NCBI GenBank assembly: GCA_017549565.1
Contig: JAFYUI010000008.1
Span: 1 to 64,000 of the forward strand
DNA length: 64,000 nt
Direction: 5' to 3'
DNA from: Clostridia bacterium
Lineage (GTDB): Bacteria; Bacillota; Clostridia; Oscillospirales; Acutalibacteraceae
Part shown: positions 50,780 to 58,346 of the stretch, in pieces
Numbering within the stretch: position 1 is the stretch's first letter
How the letters are laid out: every line of letters begins with the position of its first letter
Notes under the pieces: generated by a model
What the model saw: only the letters and a program-made list of their open reading frames with translations
Database searches by the model: none
What the model was told of the DNA's origin: nothing
Translations under genes and position numbers: made by a program

Positions 50780-53563
50780 TTATTGTGTCTTAACCTCTAC
50801 ATCTATACCCTTAAAACGAGGTAATATAAAGGGTAAATCTTTTTCGGTTGCACCCGATAATAATAATCTGATATTTCCGTCTTCTGACATACCAATAACA
50901 TCATTAACGCGGACTTTACCGGCAAGCATTTTATCAATTTCTTCATAAGAATGCCCATTTGAATGAATTTCCAGCATTACAAAACTTGAAACCTTTTTGT
51001 CACGAAGTGCTGCATAGTTATTAACCACCTCATTAAATGCATCAATATTCATAATGTGGGTATTAGCAATGTACTGCTTTTCATAAACCGCCTGACTATA
51101 ATCAAAAGCACGGAGTAATGACATCTGCACAAGGTCTCTTAAAATTTTAAAGAGATTAACATAGTAAAGAGAACGCTGCTCTATATCAGCATGCCAAAGG
51201 AATATAAGTAAAACCAGTTCTTCCCCTCTGTAAACACCTGCCGCATACATTGGATATTCACCCGAAAGGTCTGTGTTTCTAAAAATTTCACCGGTACTGA
51301 TTTTTTCTATAACCTCGCTATATGTTTCGGTGGATATTGAACGAGGAACTGTATCAATAATATCACGAGAAGCAACCTCGAGTCGTCCAAATGTACTTTG
51401 TTTATTAACAGAGTAAACCGTTATATTCTTATTTTCCAAAATCTCTTCAAATGTTTCCATTATTCTGAGATAAAGGCGTTGCGGTTCTACTGTGTCAAGC
51501 TTTCTTGTAATGTCAAAAATTTTACCAAAACTATCTTTCGAGCCGATAATCTGCTTTTTAAGGTCACGTTTCTCCTTGTATGTATCCTCGTAAATTTCCC
51601 TCGTAAAAATCAGCTTATCTTCAAGAAGTTTATTTTGTTCTCCCACAAAACGAATTGTATCATCCTTACGAAGCTTTATATATCCGCATAAAGATCCAAC
51701 AAGGAAGAAGAATACAAATGCAAGCCAATTTGTAGGTTCGTAAAAAATTGTAAGCAGATTTGTACCCGAAGATACCTTTGCTACAAGCCACGATATACTA
51801 CTTAGTGCCGCTGCCGACATACCAAAGCTAAGTCCGTGAACGGTAGCCATTATAACAATATAAGCCATTCTGAAATCGACAATAGAAAAAATAACAGCCG
51901 AGTCGGTAAAATAAAGCAAAAGTTCGGTAACAAAAAACAAAAGTACAAGTTCAGCTACCTTTACGAGTAAACTGTGCTCTTCTATCCACTTTTTGATTTT
52001 TTGCCAAATAGTAAGGGTTTTCTCATGTTTAGATATTAAGTATTTCTCATACTCTTCCTCTAAATCTTCAAGAATAGAAATCCTTGCAAACCAACCATAT
52101 TCGTTTCTTAGTCCCTTATTATTTATTTTGATAATTCCGCCTTCAGTAGCACCTGTAAAATCAAATTTAGCATCAGAATTTATCTCAGCAATCTTATTAC
52201 TAAAATCTGAGAATGTAATATTAAAATCGTCACCTACAGATAGTATTCCGTTCTGACATTTCCAGTTGTCAATAATTCGAGAAATGAGCTTCGAAAGGTC
52301 AAAAAGTGATATAAAATGCATTTTTGATGATGGCTTTTCATCAAAAACAACTGTCTTTTTATTGTTGACTTTTTCAAAAATATTGTAAAGGTAATCTTTA
52401 CTGTATACGCCTGAATAAAGATAAGGTATTTGAACAGTCTTTATATCAAGCGAATAAGATTTTGCATAAAATGCGCAAAGTTTTTCTTTTGCCGAACAAA
52501 GAATTGACCTATCATTAGCATTTTCAAATGAAGAGTCCAATGAGGAAAGATAAAGAATTCTTATATCTTTTTTTGCTTCTTTTGAAAATTCCAAAACCTC
52601 TCTCAATTCTTCTGCGTCGTTCCTCTCGGTGGTGCGATATGTAAGGTCGCCCGAAAAATAAACAACAACATCAAAATCATAGGTCTCAAAAATCGATTTA
52701 ATAGATGGCTTTTTAATACGAAAAAGTTTAATTTTGTCAGCCGAGCCAAGCTCCGTATTTCCAACAACCGTAACCTTGCTGTTTGGAAAAGCATCTTCAA
52801 TAAACTGTTTTGTTAAATATTCAGTGTTACCTATACACAAAACACGCTCCGGCGTGAATCCGACATAATCTGAAACTACGGAACCGGTTTTATAAAGTTT
52901 TTCGCGCAAGGAAACCAAAGAACTGTGGTTGACAACCCGTAAAAGTGCATCAATTAATTTATCGTTAAAAATACCGCACATACCGCTTGAAATCATCTGA
53001 ATTGCAACATCCTGAGAAAAAGCGTCCTTATAACGGCGGTTGCTGGTCAAGGCATCGTAAGAGTCGGCAAGAGATACCACCTGAGCCGATAAAGGTATAT
53101 CATCTCCTTTAAGTCCATCAGGATAACCTGTGCCGTCATATCTTTCGTGGTGATAGCGTGCAATTTCAGCAGCATATCGTTGTATTTCGGTTCCTATTGA
53201 ACTAAAATCGACACTTTTAATAATTTCTTCACCGAAAAGTGAATGTTTTTTCACTATATCGTATTCTAAGGGTGAAAGCATTCCCGGAAAATCAAGTATG
53301 CTTTTAGGAACCCTTGACTTACCAACATCATGTAATGAAGCAGCCAGTGAAATATCGTTTATCTGGCCATTTGTTAAGGAGCAATAATTATCTTCATTGA
53401 GCTGTTTCAAAATCAATTTGGTCAAAACACAAACATGGTAAATATGAAAACCGCTTTCACCATTTAACACTTCAGGGATGGAGTTTTCATCAAGTGAAAC
53501 AAGATTTAAAGTGTTTACTTCTTCACAGGAATCAAGTATTAAAATGTTATTTTTATCCTGCAT
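50780..53563 (-). CDS. pelD: HD-GYP / SDR-like / PelD fusion protein
   Basis: A 927-residue protein with four parts. HD-GYP phosphodiesterase about 35-215 (LHDVGK with His78-Asp79, HHER 138-141, DGTGYP 143-148). Degenerate extended SDR-like domain about 238-500, lacking the GxxGxxG loop and the YxxxK tyrosine. Four short membrane helices about 531-630. GAF domain about 680-825, then a GGDEF domain about 835-927. In the GGDEF domain the active motif is replaced by EDGNI (894-898), while the inhibitory site is kept as RVND (885-888), exactly five residues before it. The last two parts are the PelD c-di-GMP receptor. ATG 53563 follows GAGGGTG. It is the first operon gene. Confidence 0.9.
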   Translation of the reverse strand: MQDKNNILILDSCEEVNTLNLVSLDENSIPEVLNGESGFHIYHVCVLTKLILKQLNEDNYCSLTNGQINDISLAASLHDVGKSRVPKSILDFPGMLSPLEYDIVKKHSLFGEEIIKSVDFSSIGTEIQRYAAEIARYHHERYDGTGYPDGLKGDDIPLSAQVVSLADSYDALTSNRRYKDAFSQDVAIQMISSGMCGIFNDKLIDALLRVVNHSSLVSLREKLYKTGSVVSDYVGFTPERVLCIGNTEYLTKQFIEDAFPNSKVTVVGNTELGSADKIKLFRIKKPSIKSIFETYDFDVVVYFSGDLTYRTTERNDAEELREVLEFSKEAKKDIRILYLSSLDSSFENANDRSILCSAKEKLCAFYAKSYSLDIKTVQIPYLYSGVYSKDYLYNIFEKVNNKKTVVFDEKPSSKMHFISLFDLSKLISRIIDNWKCQNGILSVGDDFNITFSDFSNKIAEINSDAKFDFTGATEGGIIKINNKGLRNEYGWFARISILEDLEEEYEKYLISKHEKTLTIWQKIKKWIEEHSLLVKVAELVLLFFVTELLLYFTDSAVIFSIVDFRMAYIVIMATVHGLSFGMSAAALSSISWLVAKVSSGTNLLTIFYEPTNWLAFVFFFLVGSLCGYIKLRKDDTIRFVGEQNKLLEDKLIFTREIYEDTYKEKRDLKKQIIGSKDSFGKIFDITRKLDTVEPQRLYLRIMETFEEILENKNITVYSVNKQSTFGRLEVASRDIIDTVPRSISTETYSEVIEKISTGEIFRNTDLSGEYPMYAAGVYRGEELVLLIFLWHADIEQRSLYYVNLFKILRDLVQMSLLRAFDYSQAVYEKQYIANTHIMNIDAFNEVVNNYAALRDKKVSSFVMLEIHSNGHSYEEIDKMLAGKVRVNDVIGMSEDGNIRLLLSGATEKDLPFILPRFKGIDVEVKTQ

Positions 53564-53610
53564 ATATGCACCCTCTTTCACAAAAACGATATAATTCACC
53601 TATTTTATTT

Positions 53611-53639
53611 ATTATAATATAATATATATACTTTGTCAA
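53611..53639 (-). promoter_or_regulatory. Sigma-A promoter of the Pel/c-di-GMP operon
   Basis: Perfect TTGACA (53634-53639), 17-base spacer, perfect TATAAT (53611-53616) on the minus strand, about 48 bases before the pelD start codon. The leader is too short for a c-di-GMP riboswitch. Confidence 0.9.
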
Positions 53640-53722
53640 TTAAATGGATAATTGATTTTATGTAGTCATCAATATACATTTATCTAAAACCTAGAACTAA
53701 AAAATAAAGATATATCGTAAAA

Positions 53723-53780
53723 GCAAACAAGCAACGACCCGACTGTATTACATTCGAGTTGTCGCCTTGTTTGTATTTTT
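53723..53780 (-). terminator. Probable terminator of the second Cache-GGDEF gene
   Basis: Imperfect hairpin with arms AAACAAGCAACGAC and AGTTGTCGCCTTGTTT (one-sided bulges) around a 19-base loop. It lies between the cyclase stop and the Pel promoter. Confidence 0.55.
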
Positions 53781-53815
53781 ATATTTTACTTTTTGTATGA
53801 TAAGCAAAGTTGCGT

Positions 53816-55423
53816 TTAAATTGTAACTATTTTACTTTTTCTTTTATTTTCATACATAGCATCGTCGGCACGCATGAAAACATCATTAAAGCATAAATCT
53901 TTATCTGAATCAAACACGGCAAAACCTCTTGCCAGGCTGATAGAAATTTCACATTTTTCTTCAATAATCGTATTTGCACATACTGTATCTAAGCTCACCA
54001 ACAGCTCTTCACAATTCTCTAAATCCTTACTTCTAAGAACGGCCAAAAACTCGTCCCCACCTATTCTAAACACAAGGCTTCTTTTAAAAACTTCCGAAAT
54101 TGCTTTTGCAGCCGCTGCAATTAGTTTATCTCCCACAGCGTGTCCAAGCGTATCATTTGTTTTCTTCAATTGATTTAAGTCGAATACAATAACACCAAAA
54201 TTGGCGGTTTTATTTTCGATTTCTTTGTCAAAGTCTGCAACACATCTCTTATACGAGGTAGTATTTCTAAGACCTGTCAGAGAATCTCGATTAGCAGTAA
54301 AGCGAAGTTCTTTTTCGCGTTCATGCAAATGAGCTGCCATATTTTTAAATGCCGTATTTAAAAGTTCTATTTCGGAAACATTGCTATTTACAAACTCCAC
54401 ATTATAATCTCCGTTTGATAGCTTTATCGATGCATCAGCCAATTTTTTGAGCGGAGCAACAATTCTTCTTACAACAAAGATGGCGATAATCGTGAAAAAC
54501 GCAGAAAGCACCAAAACAACAAATAAAATTTCAAAAACAATTTCATATCTTATTTGCCTTATATCATTATAACTTGCCGAAAGAACAAGCGTCATTCCGT
54601 TTTTTAACTCTTTCGACACATGTAGATATTTGGAATTATCTTTTGTATCTTGTTCACAGTTACCATTATAACCGCAAACTACAGTTTCATCAATTTGAAG
54701 GTGAGCAAAGCCGTTTTCATAAATTTTAATTTTGTGTACTTGCTCTGCTAAAATCGCATAATCAAAATCCATTCCTATTATGCCGACAAACTTTTCTTCG
54801 TAATATAACGGCACAACATATGAAATCATATATATATCATTATTTTTGTTGTAGTAGGGTGACATCCAAACTGGCTCTCCTGCCTCGTAAGGTTGCCAAA
54901 ACCATCCGACATGCTCAATATCGTCTTTTTCATAAAGCGAGATATCGGTTGGTTCGAGAGCAACATATTCGCTATTTTCTTTTACTTTGCTGTAAAACAA
55001 TCCCGTCTTACCATTAGAAATTGCAGGGTCAAACCGAAAATAATAAGCGACAGGACTGCTTGCATGTTTAGCGATGTCGGCAAACATTTTGTCAACGCTA
55101 TTAATAACATTTTCTTGGAAATCTTTATCTTTAATTTGGACATCTTCGGTAAAAAAGTCCATTATGTAGCTTTCCATAAACTTTACCGATTTTTCCATAT
55201 CTTCAAAGAGGCTGTTAATCTGCGTACCTTCGTTATCACAGGTAACCACAACAAAATTTTCAGATTCGTTTTGTATATATTGGTCTACCTCATAAATACT
55301 GATACCACCAACAAATACCGTTATTGCAAGCATAGCAAAAATGATTGTCGCCAAGATGCGAAACTGCATAGAATGTGCTTTATTCAATTTTCCTTTCTTC
55401 TTTAATGAATACTTTTTGTCCAT
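53816..55423 (-). CDS. Second Cache-HAMP-GGDEF diguanylate cyclase
   Basis: A 535-residue membrane cyclase. Helices at about 24-46 and 300-322 surround a dCache sensor with GWFWQPYEAGEPVWMSPYY and FVGIIGMDFDY. The same signature is found in the cyclase at 38357, so the two are paralogues with similar sensors. HAMP lies at about 322-375 and GGDEF at about 385-535, with RIGGDEF intact and no RxxD inhibitory site. It lies just upstream of the Pel operon but is separated from it by a hairpin and the Pel promoter. It is a plausible local c-di-GMP source for PelD. Confidence 0.93.
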   Translation of the reverse strand: MDKKYSLKKKGKLNKAHSMQFRILATIIFAMLAITVFVGGISIYEVDQYIQNESENFVVVTCDNEGTQINSLFEDMEKSVKFMESYIMDFFTEDVQIKDKDFQENVINSVDKMFADIAKHASSPVAYYFRFDPAISNGKTGLFYSKVKENSEYVALEPTDISLYEKDDIEHVGWFWQPYEAGEPVWMSPYYNKNNDIYMISYVVPLYYEEKFVGIIGMDFDYAILAEQVHKIKIYENGFAHLQIDETVVCGYNGNCEQDTKDNSKYLHVSKELKNGMTLVLSASYNDIRQIRYEIVFEILFVVLVLSAFFTIIAIFVVRRIVAPLKKLADASIKLSNGDYNVEFVNSNVSEIELLNTAFKNMAAHLHEREKELRFTANRDSLTGLRNTTSYKRCVADFDKEIENKTANFGVIVFDLNQLKKTNDTLGHAVGDKLIAAAAKAISEVFKRSLVFRIGGDEFLAVLRSKDLENCEELLVSLDTVCANTIIEEKCEISISLARGFAVFDSDKDLCFNDVFMRADDAMYENKRKSKIVTI

Positions 55424-55481
55424 TACATATTCTCCGTTACACTATAAGGGATGATAGAAGTTGCCATTTAGCAATTTATTT

Positions 55482-56378
55482 TTAGAGCAATTCACTCACA
55501 CCGCAAACGATTATAAACAAAGCGAAAAAAGCGGGGCCTATAAGCCCGGCAATAAGCGATTTTATACCGTGGCCTTTTCTTCGCAAGGCAACCGATGCTG
55601 CAATGCACAACACCAAAAATGCCGAAAGGAAATATGTCATTTGACGATAAAATTCGGGCCCACCGCCGTTTATATCTACAAACATTCCAAAAATTGCAAC
55701 AAACGGTACAAGTGTAAAACCAATAAGAAAATTGAATACAATAGAAATTATATCAATTGCCTTATATTTTAATTCTTTTTCTTTTCTTACAAAAATGATG
55801 ATGACAATTAAAGCCAACAAAGCAATAAGAAGTGCCGGAAGCACAACCGCACCGCTTAAATAAGATATATGAGAAAAAACAAACGAATTTTCAATAGGTG
55901 TGGGGTATTCAAAGCTAATAAGCTTTACACCCTGTGCCGCTAATGTTTCTTCATCGTTATACTCGGTTTCATTTTCATCATAAAAATTAATGCTTGGTTC
56001 AAATGGTTCATCATCGAAATATTCATACTCAGGGTCGCCCATTAAATAGTCCGCGTAAAAATGGGTCCACAATTCAATTCTTGTGTTATCGCCTTTCTTT
56101 AGGGTATAAAGAGTATTTTCTCCACCCAAACCGACTATTCCGCCAACATAACAGCGTGTTAAAGTATCAGCATATCCATCATTTCCAATATAATGTGCCT
56201 TATAAACATCATTGATTGTTACTATTTCGCCGTCAAGTTCGTATGTAATAGAAAATGGAAATTCACCTTCGGTAATTGTGGGTTTTTTTGCAATGCTGGT
56301 AACAACCGAATACACCTCCATTAGTAAAACAGCCGAAATAAGTATAATAATAGGTAATAATAATTTTTTGTTTTTCAT
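55482..56378 (-). CDS. Membrane protein of unknown function
   Basis: A 298-residue protein. An N-terminal signal-anchor (about 6-28) is followed by an extracytoplasmic domain of about 140 residues rich in acidic and tyrosine residues, then four membrane helices (about 175-297). I recognise no family. GAAAGGA precedes the ATG. It starts 26 bases after the STAS-kinase gene and may be the tail of that transcript. Confidence 0.7.
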   Translation of the reverse strand: MKNKKLLLPIIILISAVLLMEVYSVVTSIAKKPTITEGEFPFSITYELDGEIVTINDVYKAHYIGNDGYADTLTRCYVGGIVGLGGENTLYTLKKGDNTRIELWTHFYADYLMGDPEYEYFDDEPFEPSINFYDENETEYNDEETLAAQGVKLISFEYPTPIENSFVFSHISYLSGAVVLPALLIALLALIVIIIFVRKEKELKYKAIDIISIVFNFLIGFTLVPFVAIFGMFVDINGGGPEFYRQMTYFLSAFLVLCIAASVALRRKGHGIKSLIAGLIGPAFFALFIIVCGVSELL

Positions 56379-56404
56379 AATCTTATTCCTTTCTTCGAAA
56401 TGAC

Positions 56405-57577
56405 TTAAAAAATCAAAGTATCTACCTTATTAAGCAATAATGCAAGCATTTCTTTGCATCTTGCAATTTTTGCAGGGCTGTCGGCCTCTTCAGGACGGCG
56501 AACCGAACGACGAAGCATGCGAGTATAACCAATAATCATTGCCTTTTCAGCAACGCTTTGGCATAATTCTTCATCTTCGGTATTAAGATACATTTTAAGA
56601 GCTGTTTGCCAGAACTTGCCGGCAGTTTCAAATGTATAACCAAAGAAATCTATCATATTTTGGTGGTCAAGTTCGGAATATCCCACAAACGCATTAAACA
56701 TAGAACCAAGTTCAAACACGGGATGACCCATGCAAAGTGTATCCATATCAATAAGCAATGGTTCACCGTTTTGCACCATAATGTTATTTGTGTGATAATC
56801 GCCGTGCATAAGTGTGTTTTGCTTAGGAACAGCTTCAACTAATGCACAAAGCTTTTTGCCTTGCTCTTCGGAAAGATAAGGGGCTACAAATTCCGCCCAA
56901 TTAAGTGCAGTTTCCTTCATATCGGGAACTTCACCATCTTCCACCGTGATAGCGTGAATGCTTTTAAGCATATCAATATAATATTTTGCCGCCTCGGTCA
57001 TATCGTCGGGGTTATTGCGAATAAGCTTGGTTACACTTACAGCATTTAAAAGCTCTGTAACTGTACCGTAGCCGTCATCCACACGAACAATGCCGTAAGG
57101 AATTGCAGTATTGATTCCAAGAACAAATGCCTTTCTTGCATTTTCGCGCTCTTGCTTAATCTCAGGAAGAGCATCCTTTGCAAAATAGGTTTTCAAAATG
57201 GTTTCATTATCATAACGATAAACCGCACCATTGGCACCCTTTGCAATGAATTCACAGCCCTCCACACTCATTCTTTGATATGCCTTTTCAACCGTTACCA
57301 TATCGGTAAAGCCGGTCATATCAAAGACCTCATAAACATCTGAAGCCACATTGATAATGGCAAGCTTGGGTTCTTCTTTTCTGAGTCGTAAAATCACACG
57401 AAGACCTGCCGAAGATATGTATTCAAGCTTATCGGCATCCAAAACGGTATGTTTTCCCGGGTTATCATTTTTGATTTTAAAAATTTGCTCTTCTACTTCA
57501 GCCGCATTGGAGGCGTCAATTCTGCCTTCAATGGCAATATACAAAATATCCTTATCTAAACGAAAGGTAACATTCAT
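56405..57577 (-). CDS. STAS domain fused to aminoglycoside-phosphotransferase-like kinase
   Basis: A 390-residue cytoplasmic protein. Residues 1-100 form a STAS (anti-anti-sigma) domain with the phosphorylatable-serine loop YISSAGLRVIL. Residues about 105-390 form an APH/choline-kinase-type domain with the catalytic loop LMHGDYHTNNIM and the metal site LIDMDTL. The APH part resembles the family of putative small-molecule or protein kinases first noted as a paralogous family in Fibrobacter. The STAS half is about as similar to the stand-alone STAS protein upstream as family members usually are. AAAGGAG precedes the ATG. What it phosphorylates is unknown. Confidence 0.88.
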   Translation of the reverse strand: MNVTFRLDKDILYIAIEGRIDASNAAEVEEQIFKIKNDNPGKHTVLDADKLEYISSAGLRVILRLRKEEPKLAIINVASDVYEVFDMTGFTDMVTVEKAYQRMSVEGCEFIAKGANGAVYRYDNETILKTYFAKDALPEIKQERENARKAFVLGINTAIPYGIVRVDDGYGTVTELLNAVSVTKLIRNNPDDMTEAAKYYIDMLKSIHAITVEDGEVPDMKETALNWAEFVAPYLSEEQGKKLCALVEAVPKQNTLMHGDYHTNNIMVQNGEPLLIDMDTLCMGHPVFELGSMFNAFVGYSELDHQNMIDFFGYTFETAGKFWQTALKMYLNTEDEELCQSVAEKAMIIGYTRMLRRSVRRPEEADSPAKIARCKEMLALLLNKVDTLIF

Positions 57578-57627
57578 TTATATATACTCCTTTTGCACAG
57601 GTTAGTAAATTTTTGTTATAAGCATTA

Positions 57628-57924
57628 TTACTCTATAACTAAAATGTCGGCAAAGCCGGTCATCTCAAATACCTCCATAACCTCTTCGCAAACGCCCGTT
57701 ACTTTCATAGAGCCAATCTTTTGCATTTTCTTCTGTGCAGAAAGAAGCACTCGAAGTCCTGCGCTGGAGATATACTCCATGCCTTTTACATCAAGAACAA
57801 GATTTTTGGTATCTCCTATATCCTCGTTAATGGTTTTGTCAAGTGCGGGAGCTGTAATGGTGTCAAGTCTTCCCACAAGCTCGATGATGGTTTCTTCTTC
57901 GGTTTTCTTGATTTCAATAGTCAT
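57628..57924 (-). CDS. STAS-domain anti-sigma factor antagonist
   Basis: A 98-residue single-domain SpoIIAA/RsbV-like protein with the phospho-acceptor loop YISSAGLRVLL (around residues 51-61). In partner switching, the unphosphorylated form binds the kinase, and the PP2C phosphatase restores it after phosphorylation. The phosphatase-kinase gene ends 15 bases upstream, which fits. AAGGAG precedes the ATG. No sigma factor gene is adjacent, so the final output may not be transcription. Confidence 0.93.
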   Translation of the reverse strand: MTIEIKKTEEETIIELVGRLDTITAPALDKTINEDIGDTKNLVLDVKGMEYISSAGLRVLLSAQKKMQKIGSMKVTGVCEEVMEVFEMTGFADILVIE

Positions 57925-57938
57925 ATAGTTAAATCTCC

Positions 57939-58346
57939 TTATATCTTTTTAATCATAGTTAAAATGTTTTCTCCGTTTTCATAGGAGTAGTTAAGCGAAT
58001 CCATAGTCTTCTTGGCGATAAAGATACCAAGACCACCAATTTCGCGTTCCTCCGCCGAGAGAGTGATGTCCGGGTCGGGTTTTTTAAGCGGGTCAAAAGG
58101 AACGCCCTTATCTATCATTCGGAAAGTAATAGCACGGCTTTGGTCGTCAAAAGCAATATGGAGTGACATATCTCCTTCGCCATGGGGATAGGCATAGTGA
58201 GCAACATTGACGAATACCTCTTCAATGGCAACACAAATTGCCGTTTGAATTTTCATTGGACACTCAAAGCCCTCCAAAGCTTCCTCTACAAATCCAAGCA
58301 CTTCATTCAAGGATTCGGTTTTGGCGGGAAATGTTTTATTCGTCAT
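57939..58346 (-). CDS. Possible separately initiated RsbW-like kinase domain
   Basis: Inside the gene above, AAAGGAGGTGA (58351-58361) lies seven bases before ATG 58346, in frame with the remaining 135 codons. These encode exactly the GHKL/RsbW-type kinase domain (MTNKTFPAKTESLN onward). This is the best ribosome site in the region. A stand-alone kinase could thus be made alongside the fusion, or the fusion may have arisen by loss of a stop codon between two genes. Translation has not been shown. Confidence 0.55.
   Translation of the reverse strand: MTNKTFPAKTESLNEVLGFVEEALEGFECPMKIQTAICVAIEEVFVNVAHYAYPHGEGDMSLHIAFDDQSRAITFRMIDKGVPFDPLKKPDPDITLSAEEREIGGLGIFIAKKTMDSLNYSYENGENILTMIKKI

Noticed and set aside
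50780..53563. Frameshift or assembly join as the cause of the HD-GYP/SDR/PelD fusion
   Set aside because: The frame is continuous with uniform codon use, and the linkers contain no internal ribosome site or start like that seen at 58346. A true fusion is the simpler reading.
53564..53610. Possible c-di-GMP riboswitch in the Pel operon leader
   Set aside because: The leader is under 50 bases, too short for either GEMM class, and shows no matching conserved blocks.
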